Below are positions 46,036 to 55,680 of a stretch of DNA of 57,192 nt, in pieces (position 1 is the first letter of the stretch; each line of letters opens with the position of its first letter). The notes beneath the pieces are model-generated. The model searched no databases. It saw nothing but the letters and a program-made list of their open reading frames with translations, and was not told the DNA's origin. A program made the position numbers and the translations under genes. This DNA is from an uncultured Barnesiella sp. (GTDB lineage Bacteria > Bacteroidota > Bacteroidia > Bacteroidales > Barnesiellaceae), in assembly GCA_944320995.1 (NCBI GenBank), contig CALUJQ010000019.1, positions 1-57,192 of the forward strand. Reading direction: 5' to 3'.

Positions 46036-46083
46036 GAAACACGGTTTTCAAGTTTGCTTTTGTCGGACTGCTCCCTATATTTT
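46036..46083 (+). promoter_or_regulatory. Promoter repeat before the hut operon, unit 1
   Basis: Imperfect palindrome GAAACACGGTTTTC (46036-46049), TTTG (46053-46056), 19 bases, TATATTTT (46076-46083). Same order of parts as the repeats before the LOG gene, but 270 bases from the first hut gene. Confidence 0.5.
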
Positions 46084-46236
46084 ACAAATATATCGAATTA
46101 ATTTAATACTTACAAACACAACTTTTAGAAAACTATATTTCATGCGCCATACGATTACAGATAACTTCCTCCATTCCGACTTGTTTAACTTCACATTTTT
46201 CCACCACGGGTTATCGCTTTTATGTCGAATTTTCTA

Positions 46237-46244
46237 TATATTTG
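46237..46244 (+). promoter_or_regulatory. Candidate -7 box, hut operon
   Basis: TATATTTG, a full consensus match about 109 bases before ftcD. No clear -33 box. The 485-base gap between the DUF1963 gene and ftcD otherwise holds no open frame I can support. Confidence 0.45.
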
Positions 46245-46252
46245 CAAATAAT

Positions 46253-46328
46253 GAGATACGGCCCGGCACAGACATATGAGGAATATGAGATTTCCGTTTG
46301 TCTCGGCATATGCCTCTCTCCCTTTTAG
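46253..46328 (+). promoter_or_regulatory. Promoter repeat before the hut operon, unit 2 (degenerate -7)
   Basis: GAGATACGGCCCGGCACAG (46253-46271) matches the conserved block of the LOG-side repeats; an imperfect GGAA...TTCC palindrome (46280-46295), TTTG (46297-46300) and a CTC-rich spacer follow. At the expected -7 position stands CCTTTTAG, which lacks the TA, so this unit may be dead or need an activator. Confidence 0.5.
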
Positions 46329-46352
46329 AACAAAAACCTAAACAGATACCAA

Positions 46353-48056
46353 ATGGAAAGACGAATCGTGGAGTGCGTCCCCAATTTCAGCGAGGGTCGT
46401 GATAAGGAAATCATACGAAAAATTGTAGAAGCGATCGAGGCCTCCGGAGGCGTGAAGGTCCTCGATGTCGACCCGGGAGAAGCAACTAACCGCACGGTCG
46501 TAACCTTTGTCGGCGAGCCCGAAGCAGTTGTCGAGGCCGCTTTTGCGGGTGTGAAGCGTGCCGCCGAACTGATAGACATGCGCCACCATAAAGGTGCGCA
46601 TCCGCGCATGGGAGCAACCGACGTGTTGCCATTGGTCCCCGTCTCGGGGATTACACTTGAAGAGTGCGTCCCGCTGGCTCGGGATTTGGCCCGACGCATC
46701 GCAGACGAATTACACATTCCCACATATTGCTACGAATCGGCGGCATTACGTCCGGAACGTCGCAATTTGGCCGTCTGTCGTGCAGGCGAGTACGAAGCAC
46801 TCCCGGACAAACTCGCCCATGAAAATACCGAGCCCGATTTCGGAGCTCGACCTTACGACGAAACCATAGCTCGCACCGGAGCCACCACCGTAGGAGCTCG
46901 CGATTTTCTTATTGCCGTAAATTTCAATCTCAACACAACCTCTACGCGCCGAGCCAACGCCATTGCGTTCGATGTGCGCGAAAAAGGCCGGCCCGTACGT
47001 GAAGGTAATCCGATTACAGGTCCGATTGTAAAAGACGACGACGGAAATCCCGTCATGCGTCCCGGCACGCTCCCGGCCACAAAAGCAATCGGGTGGTATA
47101 TCGAAGAATATGGTATCGCACAAGTATCGATGAATCTGACCGACATATCCCGCACTCCTTTGCACGTTGCCTTCGACGAGGTCTGCCGAAAAGCCGAGGC
47201 GCGAGGAGTGCGTGTCACGGGGACCGAGATTGTAGGTCTTGTACCGAAACGTGCACTGCTCGAAGCCGGCCGTTACTTTCTACGTAAACAGCATCGATCG
47301 ACAGGCATAACCGAAGAGGAAATCGTACGTCTGGCCATAAGGTCTATGGGACTCGACGACTTGAAACCGTTCAATCCCGACGAGAAGGTAATCGAGTATC
47401 TTCTCGAATCGGAGAACCGGAGACAACACCTTATCGATATGACCTGCAAAGACTTTGCCGAGGAGACGGCCAGTGAATCGCCAGCTCCGGGAGGAGGTTC
47501 CATATCGGCTTATATGGGAGCCTTGGGCGCCGCTCTCGGAACGATGGTAGCCAACCTCTCGTCGCACAAAGCCGGTTGGGACGAGCGCTGGGAGGAGTTT
47601 TCCGACTGGGCCGATCGTGGACAGGCCTTGCTAAAAGAGCTTTTGCATTTGGTAGACGAAGATACCGAAGCCTTCAACCGCATAATGGCCGTATTTGCCA
47701 TGCCGAAAAACTCCGATGAAGAGAAAGCGGCCCGCAGTACCGCCTTGCAGGAAGCGACGCTCTATGCCACACAAGTACCTTTGCGCACGATGAAGGCAGC
47801 CATAAAGGTATTTCCCATTGTACAAGCTATGGCCGAGGTCGGGAATCCTAACTCCGTCTCCGACGCAGGTGTCGGCGCCCTTGCGGCTCGCAGTGCCGTA
47901 CTGGGAGCCTGTCTGAACGTAAAAATCAATGCCGCAGGGCTCAAAGATCGTGCTACGGCCGATGCGTTGGTTACCGAAGCCGAAAGTCTGGCCTCCGAAG
48001 CCGTACGCCTTGAAACGGATATACTCGGCATTGTCGAGCAAAAGATAAAAAATTAA
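46353..48056 (+). CDS. ftcD: Bifunctional glutamate formimidoyltransferase / formimidoyl-THF cyclodeaminase
   Basis: Last steps of histidine breakdown: moves the formimino group from N-formimino-L-glutamate to tetrahydrofolate and then releases ammonia to give 5,10-methenyl-THF. Residues 1 to about 330 are the transferase (ERRIVECVPNFSEGRD, RHHKGAHPRMGATDVLPL), and about 355-567 the helical cyclodeaminase (FAEETASESPAPGGGSISAY, MGALGAALG). The fused form of 567 residues is like the vertebrate enzyme and common in Bacteroidetes. No hutG or hutF is seen here, so carbon goes to folate. First gene of the hut operon; hutU follows 12 bases on. Confidence 0.95.
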   Translation: MERRIVECVPNFSEGRDKEIIRKIVEAIEASGGVKVLDVDPGEATNRTVVTFVGEPEAVVEAAFAGVKRAAELIDMRHHKGAHPRMGATDVLPLVPVSGITLEECVPLARDLARRIADELHIPTYCYESAALRPERRNLAVCRAGEYEALPDKLAHENTEPDFGARPYDETIARTGATTVGARDFLIAVNFNLNTTSTRRANAIAFDVREKGRPVREGNPITGPIVKDDDGNPVMRPGTLPATKAIGWYIEEYGIAQVSMNLTDISRTPLHVAFDEVCRKAEARGVRVTGTEIVGLVPKRALLEAGRYFLRKQHRSTGITEEEIVRLAIRSMGLDDLKPFNPDEKVIEYLLESENRRQHLIDMTCKDFAEETASESPAPGGGSISAYMGALGAALGTMVANLSSHKAGWDERWEEFSDWADRGQALLKELLHLVDEDTEAFNRIMAVFAMPKNSDEEKAARSTALQEATLYATQVPLRTMKAAIKVFPIVQAMAEVGNPNSVSDAGVGALAARSAVLGACLNVKINAAGLKDRATADALVTEAESLASEAVRLETDILGIVEQKIKN

Positions 48057-48068
48057 AACCGCACACCT

Positions 48069-50090
48069 ATGACTTTAACAGAATTTCAAGCCGATATCCG
48101 TGCGGGCATTCCCGACAAACTGCCCGACGCGAAACCCTACGACAAAAGTATCAACCATGCGCCAAGGCGCAAAGACATTCTCACTCCAGAAGAAAAGGAG
48201 TTGGCCCTGCGCAACGCCCTTCGTTACTTCCCGGCGAAGCATCATGCCATGCTGGTACGGGAATTTGCCGACGAATTACGCGAATACGGCCGAATATATA
48301 TGTACCGTCTGCGTCCCGATTATGAGATGTATGCACGTCCGATAGAGGAGTACCCGGCGAAATGCCGTCAAGCGGCAGCTATCATGCTGATGATTCAGAA
48401 CAATTTGGACAAGGCGGTGGCCCAACACCCTCATGAACTCATTACTTATGGCGGGAACGGTGCTGTATTCCAAAACTGGGCACAATACCGCCTGACCATG
48501 AAATACCTCTCGGAGATGACCGACCGCCAAACATTAGTCATGTATTCGGGCCACCCGTTGGGACTCTTCCCCTCACACCCCGATGCTCCCCGCGTCGTGG
48601 TAACAAACGGTATGGTGATACCCAACTATTCAAAACCCGACGACTGGGAGCGCATGAACGCAATAGGAGTTTCGCAATACGGACAGATGACAGCCGGCTC
48701 CTACATGTATATCGGGCCACAAGGCATCGTTCACGGCACGACGATTACAGTGATGAATGCCGCACGCAAACGGTTCTCGGCCGAACGTACATCACCGCGC
48801 GGCATGCTCTTCGTCTCGTCGGGTCTCGGAGGAATGTCGGGCGCACAAGCCAAAGCCGGCAACATATCGGGAGTCGTCTCGGTCATTGCCGAAATAAACC
48901 CCAAAGCCGCTCACAAACGCCACGAACAAGGATGGGTAGATGAATTGCACGACTCGCTCGACAAGTTGATACCGCGCATTCGCAAAGCCGTGGCAGACCG
49001 CGAAGTGATTTCGCTGGCTTATATAGGCAATGTCGTAGACCTTTGGGAACGGCTCGCCGCAGAGCGAATCAAGGTCGATCTCGGTTCCGACCAAACCTCG
49101 CTGCACAACCCGTGGTCGGGAGGATACTATCCCGTTGGATTGAGTTATGAAGAGTCGAACAGAATGATGGCCGAAGAACCGACACGATTCCGCGAATGCG
49201 TACAGGAATCGTTACGACGTCAGGTCGAAGCCATCAACCGCCTCACGACCGATGGCATGTATTTCTTCGACTACGGCAACGCCTTCCTGCTTGAAGCATC
49301 GCGTGCCGGTGCCACAGTGATGGGAGAAAACGGACGTTTCCGATACCCCTCCTACGTACAGGATATCATGGGGCCGATGTTTTTCGATTACGGATTCGGC
49401 CCATTCCGTTGGGTCTGTACCTCCGGCCGCGCCGAAGACCTTGCCACAAGCGACCGACTGGCTGCCGAAGCTCTCGAAGAGATTTGCCGGAAGGCCCCGG
49501 ACTCCATACGCGGACAATTGGAAGACAACATACATTGGATTCGTGAAGCCGGGCACAACAATCTCGTCGTGGGATCCCAAGCTCGCATTCTGTATGCCGA
49601 TTGCGAGGGCCGCACAAAGATTGCCCTTGCCTTCAACAAGGCGATTGCCGATGGGCGCATCTCGGCTCCGATTGTATTGGGGCGCGACCACCACGACGTA
49701 TCAGGAACCGATTCGCCTTACAGAGAGACGTCGAACATCTACGATGGCTCCAACTTTACAGCCGACATGGCAGTGCAGAATGTAATCGGCGATGCCTTCC
49801 GTGGTGCGACATGGGTGTCGCTCCACAATGGCGGCGGAGTCGGTTGGGGCGAAGTGATAAACGGAGGCTTCGGCATGGTAATCGATGGTTCGGAAACCTC
49901 TGAGCGCCACATACGCGAGATGCTGTTCTGGGATGTAAACAACGGTATCACCCGCCGCAGTTGGGCTCGTAACGACGGAGCAGTAGAAGCTATACGCCGG
50001 GAGATGGAGCGTACCCCCGAGCTTCGCGTCACACTGCCCCATTATGCCGATGACGAAATCATACGCAACGTATTAACCGAAAACCTATAA
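48069..50090 (+). CDS. hutU: Urocanate hydratase
   Basis: NAD-dependent urocanase turning urocanate into imidazolone propionate, cytoplasmic. Signatures are TYGGNGAVFQNWAQYRL near residue 121, VMYSGHPLGLFPS, GAQAKAGNISG, the Rossmann portion with NKAAHKRH-like KAAHKRHEQGWVDE, and DQTSLHNPWSGGYYPVGLSY. At 673 residues it belongs to the long form, closer in length to eukaryotic urocanases than to the about 555-residue proteobacterial HutU. Between ftcD and hutH, 12 bases from each. Confidence 0.96.
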   Translation: MTLTEFQADIRAGIPDKLPDAKPYDKSINHAPRRKDILTPEEKELALRNALRYFPAKHHAMLVREFADELREYGRIYMYRLRPDYEMYARPIEEYPAKCRQAAAIMLMIQNNLDKAVAQHPHELITYGGNGAVFQNWAQYRLTMKYLSEMTDRQTLVMYSGHPLGLFPSHPDAPRVVVTNGMVIPNYSKPDDWERMNAIGVSQYGQMTAGSYMYIGPQGIVHGTTITVMNAARKRFSAERTSPRGMLFVSSGLGGMSGAQAKAGNISGVVSVIAEINPKAAHKRHEQGWVDELHDSLDKLIPRIRKAVADREVISLAYIGNVVDLWERLAAERIKVDLGSDQTSLHNPWSGGYYPVGLSYEESNRMMAEEPTRFRECVQESLRRQVEAINRLTTDGMYFFDYGNAFLLEASRAGATVMGENGRFRYPSYVQDIMGPMFFDYGFGPFRWVCTSGRAEDLATSDRLAAEALEEICRKAPDSIRGQLEDNIHWIREAGHNNLVVGSQARILYADCEGRTKIALAFNKAIADGRISAPIVLGRDHHDVSGTDSPYRETSNIYDGSNFTADMAVQNVIGDAFRGATWVSLHNGGGVGWGEVINGGFGMVIDGSETSERHIREMLFWDVNNGITRRSWARNDGAVEAIRREMERTPELRVTLPHYADDEIIRNVLTENL

Positions 50091-50102
50091 AGCGCCTTAA
50101 CC

Positions 50103-51584
50103 ATGGAATGTCACTACATTTCGACAGAACGGCTGACAATCGCCCGTTTGCAGGAGATTCTCGACCGTAAACTGCCAATCGCCCTGAGCGATGAGGCCCG
50201 CAGACGTATTGTACGCTGCCGCGAATACCTCGACCACAAAATAAAAAATTCCGAACAACCCATCTACGGTATCACAACCGGCTTCGGCTCACTGTGCGAC
50301 ATCTCGATCGGCGGAGACGAACTGGCCCAGTTGCAACGTAATCTGGTCATGTCACATGCCTGCGGCACGGGCGAACAAGTACCATCGGAAATCGTACGCC
50401 TCATACTGCTGCTCAAAATACAGTCGCTCTCTTACGGATATTCCGGTGTACAACTTCATACCGTCGAGCGACTGATTGAGTTTTACAACCGCGATATACT
50501 TCCTGTGGTATATCAACAAGGCTCTTTGGGGGCCTCGGGTGACCTCGCCCCTTTGGCTCATCTGAGCCTTCCTTTGCTCGGACTTGGCGAAGTGGAATAC
50601 AAAGGTAACCGACGTCCTACCGCCGAAGTTTTGGAAGAGTTGGGGTGGCAATCCTTGGAATTGCAATCAAAAGAGGGTTTGGCACTGCTTAACGGCACCC
50701 AGTTCATGAGCGCTTACGGCGCATGGTCGCTCATGGCCGCCCGCCGTCTGAGCAATTGGGCCGACCGTATCGGAGCTCTCTCGCTCGATGCTTTCGACGG
50801 ACGTATAGAACCATTCTGCGACGATGTGCATCTAATTCGGGCCCATCGCGGCCAGCTCTCTACTGCACGCGCCATGCGCCAACTGTTAGAGGGTAGTGAG
50901 CTCATAAACCGCCCCAAAAAACATGTACAAGACCCCTATTCGTTCCGCTGCATGCCGCAGGTACACGGGGCGACAAAAGATACAATCGACTATGTGGAGA
51001 GCGTACTCGAAACGGAAATCAACTCACCTACCGACAATCCGACGGTATTCCCCGAAGCCGACCTTGTGGTTTCGGCGGGCAATTTCCACGGACAGCCAAT
51101 AGCTTTAGCGATGGATTTTCTGGCAATAGCCCTCGCCGAATTGGGCAATATCTCCGAACGAAGAGTCTACAAACTCATATCCGGCACCCGAGGTCTCCCG
51201 AAATTCCTCGTAGTGAACCCGGGACTCAACAGCGGCTTCATGATTCCGCAATATACGGCCGCCTCCATTGTCAGTCAGTCGAAAGGGCTTTGCATGCCCG
51301 CATCGATAGACTCCATACCGTCGTCGCAAGGGCAGGAAGACCACGTAAGCATGGGCTCCAATGCCGCGACGAAACTCTATCGCGTAGCGCTTAACACAGA
51401 GCGCGTACTTGCCATCGAATTGTTCAACGCCGCACAAGCCCTCGAATTCCGCCGTCCAGCACACACCTCGCCCGAGTTGGAACATTTCGTTTCCGACTTC
51501 CGTCAATCGGTGCCATTTATCGACAACGATACAGTAATGTATCCACATATCGAAGCCGCGGTCCAATTCATACAGAGACGATGA
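50103..51584 (+). CDS. hutH: Histidine ammonia-lyase
   Basis: First step of histidine use: removes ammonia to give urocanate. The MIO prosthetic group forms from Ala144-Ser145-Gly146 in GSLGASGDLAPLAHL; YGITTGFG near residue 55 contains the catalytic Tyr; QDPYSFRCMPQVHGA near 280 and FHGQPIALAMDFLAIALAEL are further signatures. 493 residues, complete. The stop overlaps the hutI start by four bases. Confidence 0.97.
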   Translation: MECHYISTERLTIARLQEILDRKLPIALSDEARRRIVRCREYLDHKIKNSEQPIYGITTGFGSLCDISIGGDELAQLQRNLVMSHACGTGEQVPSEIVRLILLLKIQSLSYGYSGVQLHTVERLIEFYNRDILPVVYQQGSLGASGDLAPLAHLSLPLLGLGEVEYKGNRRPTAEVLEELGWQSLELQSKEGLALLNGTQFMSAYGAWSLMAARRLSNWADRIGALSLDAFDGRIEPFCDDVHLIRAHRGQLSTARAMRQLLEGSELINRPKKHVQDPYSFRCMPQVHGATKDTIDYVESVLETEINSPTDNPTVFPEADLVVSAGNFHGQPIALAMDFLAIALAELGNISERRVYKLISGTRGLPKFLVVNPGLNSGFMIPQYTAASIVSQSKGLCMPASIDSIPSSQGQEDHVSMGSNAATKLYRVALNTERVLAIELFNAAQALEFRRPAHTSPELEHFVSDFRQSVPFIDNDTVMYPHIEAAVQFIQRR

Positions 51585-52846
51585 AAACACTCATAGACAA
51601 CATAGGTTGCCTCTTTGGTATCGAACGATACGGACGACTGCGGCTGTGCGGCGAGGAGATGGGCCGTATGGAGACGCTTGAAGAGGCGTGGCTGCTTGTC
51701 GAAGAGGATCGCATCGCTGCTTTCGGCACTCGTGCGGAAGGTGTCCCGACCAATGTCGGCCGTCGAATCGATGCCTGCGGAGGAATGCTTTTCCCGTCAT
51801 TCTGCGACTCGCATACACACTTGGTCTATGCAGGAAGCCGCGAGCAGGAATTTCTGGACAAAATCAACGGTCTCTCTTATGAAGAAATCGCCCGCCGCGG
51901 CGGAGGCATACTTAATTCGGCCGACCGCCTGCATGCAACCTCGGAAGATGAACTCTACCACACGGCAATGGAGCGGATAAGAGAAATTGCAACAATGGGC
52001 ACAGGCTGCGTAGAGATAAAAAGCGGTTATGGCCTTTCGACCGAAGACGAACTGAAAATGCTTCGTGTCATTCGACGTATCCGCGAAAGCGTTCCTCTCG
52101 AAATCCGGTCCACATTCCTCGGCGCACACGCTGTATCACGAGCCTATCGAGGTCGACAGGCAGAGTATGTCGATTTGGTATGCAACGAGATGCTGCCGGC
52201 CGTAGCCCGGGAAGGGCTGGCCGATTTCATCGACGTGTTCTGCGACGAAGGTTTCTTTACGGTAGAAGAGACTGAGCGTATTATCCATACAGGCCGACAA
52301 CTGGGTCTACGCGCGAAGATACACGCCAACGAACTGGCCGTTTCGGGTGGTGTGCAGGTGGGAGTGCGTGGCGGAGCGCTTTCGGTCGATCACCTCGAAT
52401 GTAGCGGAAGCGCCGAGATTGAGGCATTGCGCAACACAAATACGATACCTACATTACTGCCCGGAGCCGCATTTTTCCTCGGCATGAGTAATCCGCCGGC
52501 CCGCGAAATGATTCGTGCCGGCTTGGGAGTGGCACTCGCTTCGGATTATAACCCGGGCTCTTCACCGTCAGGAAATATGCGCATGGTTGCCGCATTGGGA
52601 TCCATACGGTTACGAATGACTCCGCGCGAAGCCCTTTGTGCCTCCACGCTCAATGGAGCCTATGCCATGGGATTAAGCCACGACTTCGGATCGATTACTG
52701 TCGGCAAAGTCGCTAACTTTTTCCTGACACGGGCGATACCTTCGGTCGAGTTCTTCACCTATGCCTACCAGACTCCGTTGATAAAACATGTTTTCCTGCG
52801 GGGAGAAGAGCTGGCACATTGGGACACTCTTGTCGCTTGCGAATAA
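51581..52846 (+). CDS. hutI: Imidazolonepropionase
   Basis: Amidohydrolase opening the imidazolone ring to N-formimino-L-glutamate, which ftcD then uses. Metal ligands are seen in FCDSHTHLVYAGSR (His78, His80), AKIHANELAVSGG, SVDHLECSG and LASDYNPGSSPSGNM. KINGLSYEEIARRGGGIL is the family substrate loop. 421 residues, full length. Translationally coupled to hutH. It closes the operon; the 204 bases that follow contain small hairpins (for example ATTACC...GGTAAT, 52909-52929) but no clear U-tract terminator. Confidence 0.96.
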   Translation: MKTLIDNIGCLFGIERYGRLRLCGEEMGRMETLEEAWLLVEEDRIAAFGTRAEGVPTNVGRRIDACGGMLFPSFCDSHTHLVYAGSREQEFLDKINGLSYEEIARRGGGILNSADRLHATSEDELYHTAMERIREIATMGTGCVEIKSGYGLSTEDELKMLRVIRRIRESVPLEIRSTFLGAHAVSRAYRGRQAEYVDLVCNEMLPAVAREGLADFIDVFCDEGFFTVEETERIIHTGRQLGLRAKIHANELAVSGGVQVGVRGGALSVDHLECSGSAEIEALRNTNTIPTLLPGAAFFLGMSNPPAREMIRAGLGVALASDYNPGSSPSGNMRMVAALGSIRLRMTPREALCASTLNGAYAMGLSHDFGSITVGKVANFFLTRAIPSVEFFTYAYQTPLIKHVFLRGEELAHWDTLVACE

Positions 52847-53050
52847 GAAAATCTTTTTGTAATTCTGGAAAACTTCTGTTAGTACCTTATACAAAGGACT
52901 TTGGGATAATTACCCGTTTTTGAGGTAATGACTTGGCAACGGTACAATCTGCTGCGTTCTACCTTGAATTGCTTTCAAGTAACTCGTTTCTGTGTACAAA
53001 AATAATAGAATAGTCCGATGCACACAAGGTACATCAAAGAAAAAGTTCGA

Positions 53051-55666
53051 CTATTTTTTTAGTTTGTTTAATCGCATTACAATCGAAGTTTGACTTCTAC
53101 CCATTTTGTTTGCAATATATTTGACACTCTTACCTTCATTGTGCAGTTTCAATAAAAATTGGTCTGCACTTCTTGTCCATCTTTTATTGGCGTTAGGGTG
53201 CTTTACATAGCTTTCTTCTGACACCTTTTCGGGGTGCAAGAATTCATCCACAAATACAGACGGGAAACGCTTATCGTATAATACAAGCGTTTTTATCTTA
53301 GCCCTTGTTATTGCAACATAGAATAATCTTCTTTCTTCTCCGTATGGGAATTGGTCGCTCTTAGTGAGCACATAGTTAAGCACAGGGTCGTCACTCACCT
53401 GTGATGGGAAACCGTATGTATCTTTATTGCATTGTAAGAGTATTACATAATTCGCTTCAAGACCTTTTGACTTATGTACGGTTAAAAACTCTATTTTTCG
53501 TCCTCCTATCACATAGTAGAATCTATTACCCTCTTTAATTGATTGGTACATAAAAGAGAGGTAGTAATCATCAAAAGAGTAACGCCCCAATAGGAATATT
53601 GATTTATCCGATGGAATAGAAGCTACAAGTTGCCCTATCGTATTGCAGTAATCTCGTCTATCATAAGCATAGAATTCCAACTCGGTTCTCATTTCTGAGC
53701 TGAACGAATGGATATTCTTTTGTATTTGGGCTTTATTGCGTTGTATAAAGTTCGACGATAAAGAAACCAAAGGCTCTCCAAATCTGTATGTCGTTTCAAT
53801 CTTGTTTATCTCCGTTGTTCCAAAATATTCGGGGAATTGATTGAATAGAGCCATATCACTTCCCGAAAAACGATAAATAGACTGCCAATCATCACCCACA
53901 CAATACAACTTTGCAGGAGGATTACCCTCTCGCAATACTTTCAAGAAGTTGTAACGGTCAACAGAAATATCTTGAAACTCATCCACTATGATATAATCAT
54001 ATTCAACAGGGTGTGAAGTACGACATATCTCAGTGGCTTGAAGAATAGCATCGGTAAAATCAATTTGGTTACTATCGCTTAACGCATTTATGTAGCGTTC
54101 ATATACAGGTTGAAATATATTCTTGATGATAAACACACTTCGTTCATCATCTGCATTTTTGGCTTGTTTCAAAACCTCTTTAACTGATTTACAACTTGAT
54201 TTTACCAATGTAACGAAAGTAACAACAAGTCGTATAAACGCCTTTTCCTGCTTGCTGCCTTTGGGTAGTATTAAATCGTATAACTCCTCATCGGTCTTTT
54301 CTTGAATTGGTACACCTGCTTCAGCTAATAGTTTACGGAGTTTATCCCTAATATCAGAATAATGAAAATCTGCACTTGATGTTACTAAAAGTTGTGTGCC
54401 AAATTTCTCGTGAGCAGTTTTCTTCCAAGTTATACCATCATTGTATTTCTGATTGGCTTCTTCGTAGGTTATACCCTTATCTTTTGCGAACCAAGCAGGA
54501 ACAAGCCCGTGTTCATCAACTCCGAAATGTTCAAGATAGATGCGTTTGGTTACTCCTCCTTGCTTAAAATATATTGAGAAGTCGGGACGATATTGTGAGT
54601 GCATCTCATCTGCTAATTGATGTTCGTATGGTTCTTCATATCTGAATTTCACTCCCAGCGAGGACAAAGCAAAACATATTTTTTGTTCTTGTTCACTTCT
54701 CACATATATGGCTCTGCCGTCCATATCGGGAAACATCGCCTTTAGCTGCACATTCTTTAGTCCTGATAATTGCTCCCGTCTTTCATTCTTGCGTTGTTCC
54801 CAATCAGCCTCATTCGTTTGGTAATCAATAAAGTATTCCACTATACTTTTCTTGAAAGACGATTTATCTAACAATTTGTGATATATATCTACAAACAATG
54901 AATCTGTATTGTCGCAAATAGATGGTTTTGTACCTGTCGTTTTGCCTATAATATCAATGGCTAACTTATGGAATGTGTAGCCTTTCAATCCATTGGTCGC
55001 CATTCTTTCGGTTAGTTCGGCTGCTGCTTTGTTGGTATAACTGATAAGTAAAATTCTTTCAGGTGCTATACCCTTGATTTCGGTGAGATATTTAACCTTA
55101 CCGACAATTGAAGAGGTTTTACCACTACCTGCACTGCTGACTACTAAACAATTATCCTCTTCTGAAACAATTGAGCGTCTTTGTTGCTTGTCTAATGGGT
55201 ATTTTAGGCAATGGTCAAAAAAGTCCCTGTGCGTGTCAAGTAGAAAGGTTATAACACCATCATTGTGTTGTTTTACAAGTTTGTTGATTCTTCCAAAGTC
55301 GTTAATGAATTTGGATATGGTTTCTGATGGAGTGATGTTAAAGGCTTCAAGTTTCTTCAGAAGTGAATATGCCTCTTGGAAATGCACCTTATAATGATTG
55401 ATGAAATCTTTTTCTTGCGTTGCGGAGATTACCCTGCCATAAAAGCCATTATTTAAGTCTGAGGGAATATCTATAAACGCCCCCTCCTTAAGAGCCGATA
55501 ATCTCTCTTTTGCTTGCTCATAATTTGATTTCTCGCTATATGCAGATATATGGTTTAGCTTTTCTGCAAGCTCTTTGGATTTGTTTTTTAGGCGTGTTCG
55601 TACCATCGCTATTACAATAACCGAAATAGCAATTATACAAATTACCCAAATGAACAATGGCTGCAT
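53051..55666 (-). CDS. Membrane-anchored UvrD/Rep-type superfamily 1 helicase
   Basis: 871 residues. The N-terminal hydrophobic helix (LFIWVICIIAISVIVIAMV, 4-22) followed by basic residues anchors the helicase in the membrane, cytoplasm inside. Helicase motifs: Walker A VSSAGSGKTSSIVGK (177-190), VDEFQDIS (motif II, near 560), VGDDWQSIYRFSGSD (motif III), TVHKSKGLEANYVILL (motif V, near 732) and EERRLFYVAITRAK (VI). Between them near 360-385 is RPDFSIYF ... IYLEHFG, like the PD-(D/E)XK-related insert of helicase IV. The end (828-871, KSVKYIANKMGRSQTSIVMR) is a helix-turn-helix-like segment. Role unknown: repair or defence. A+T-rich relative to the hut genes. Confidence 0.85.
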   Translation of the reverse strand: MQPLFIWVICIIAISVIVIAMVRTRLKNKSKELAEKLNHISAYSEKSNYEQAKERLSALKEGAFIDIPSDLNNGFYGRVISATQEKDFINHYKVHFQEAYSLLKKLEAFNITPSETISKFINDFGRINKLVKQHNDGVITFLLDTHRDFFDHCLKYPLDKQQRRSIVSEEDNCLVVSSAGSGKTSSIVGKVKYLTEIKGIAPERILLISYTNKAAAELTERMATNGLKGYTFHKLAIDIIGKTTGTKPSICDNTDSLFVDIYHKLLDKSSFKKSIVEYFIDYQTNEADWEQRKNERREQLSGLKNVQLKAMFPDMDGRAIYVRSEQEQKICFALSSLGVKFRYEEPYEHQLADEMHSQYRPDFSIYFKQGGVTKRIYLEHFGVDEHGLVPAWFAKDKGITYEEANQKYNDGITWKKTAHEKFGTQLLVTSSADFHYSDIRDKLRKLLAEAGVPIQEKTDEELYDLILPKGSKQEKAFIRLVVTFVTLVKSSCKSVKEVLKQAKNADDERSVFIIKNIFQPVYERYINALSDSNQIDFTDAILQATEICRTSHPVEYDYIIVDEFQDISVDRYNFLKVLREGNPPAKLYCVGDDWQSIYRFSGSDMALFNQFPEYFGTTEINKIETTYRFGEPLVSLSSNFIQRNKAQIQKNIHSFSSEMRTELEFYAYDRRDYCNTIGQLVASIPSDKSIFLLGRYSFDDYYLSFMYQSIKEGNRFYYVIGGRKIEFLTVHKSKGLEANYVILLQCNKDTYGFPSQVSDDPVLNYVLTKSDQFPYGEERRLFYVAITRAKIKTLVLYDKRFPSVFVDEFLHPEKVSEESYVKHPNANKRWTRSADQFLLKLHNEGKSVKYIANKMGRSQTSIVMRLNKLKK

Positions 55667-55680
55667 ATTGGAAGTAATAT

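Noticed and set aside
52909..52929. ATTACC...GGTAAT hairpin after hutI as operon terminator.
   Set aside because: Only six pairs with a nine-base loop and no T-run; too weak to call.
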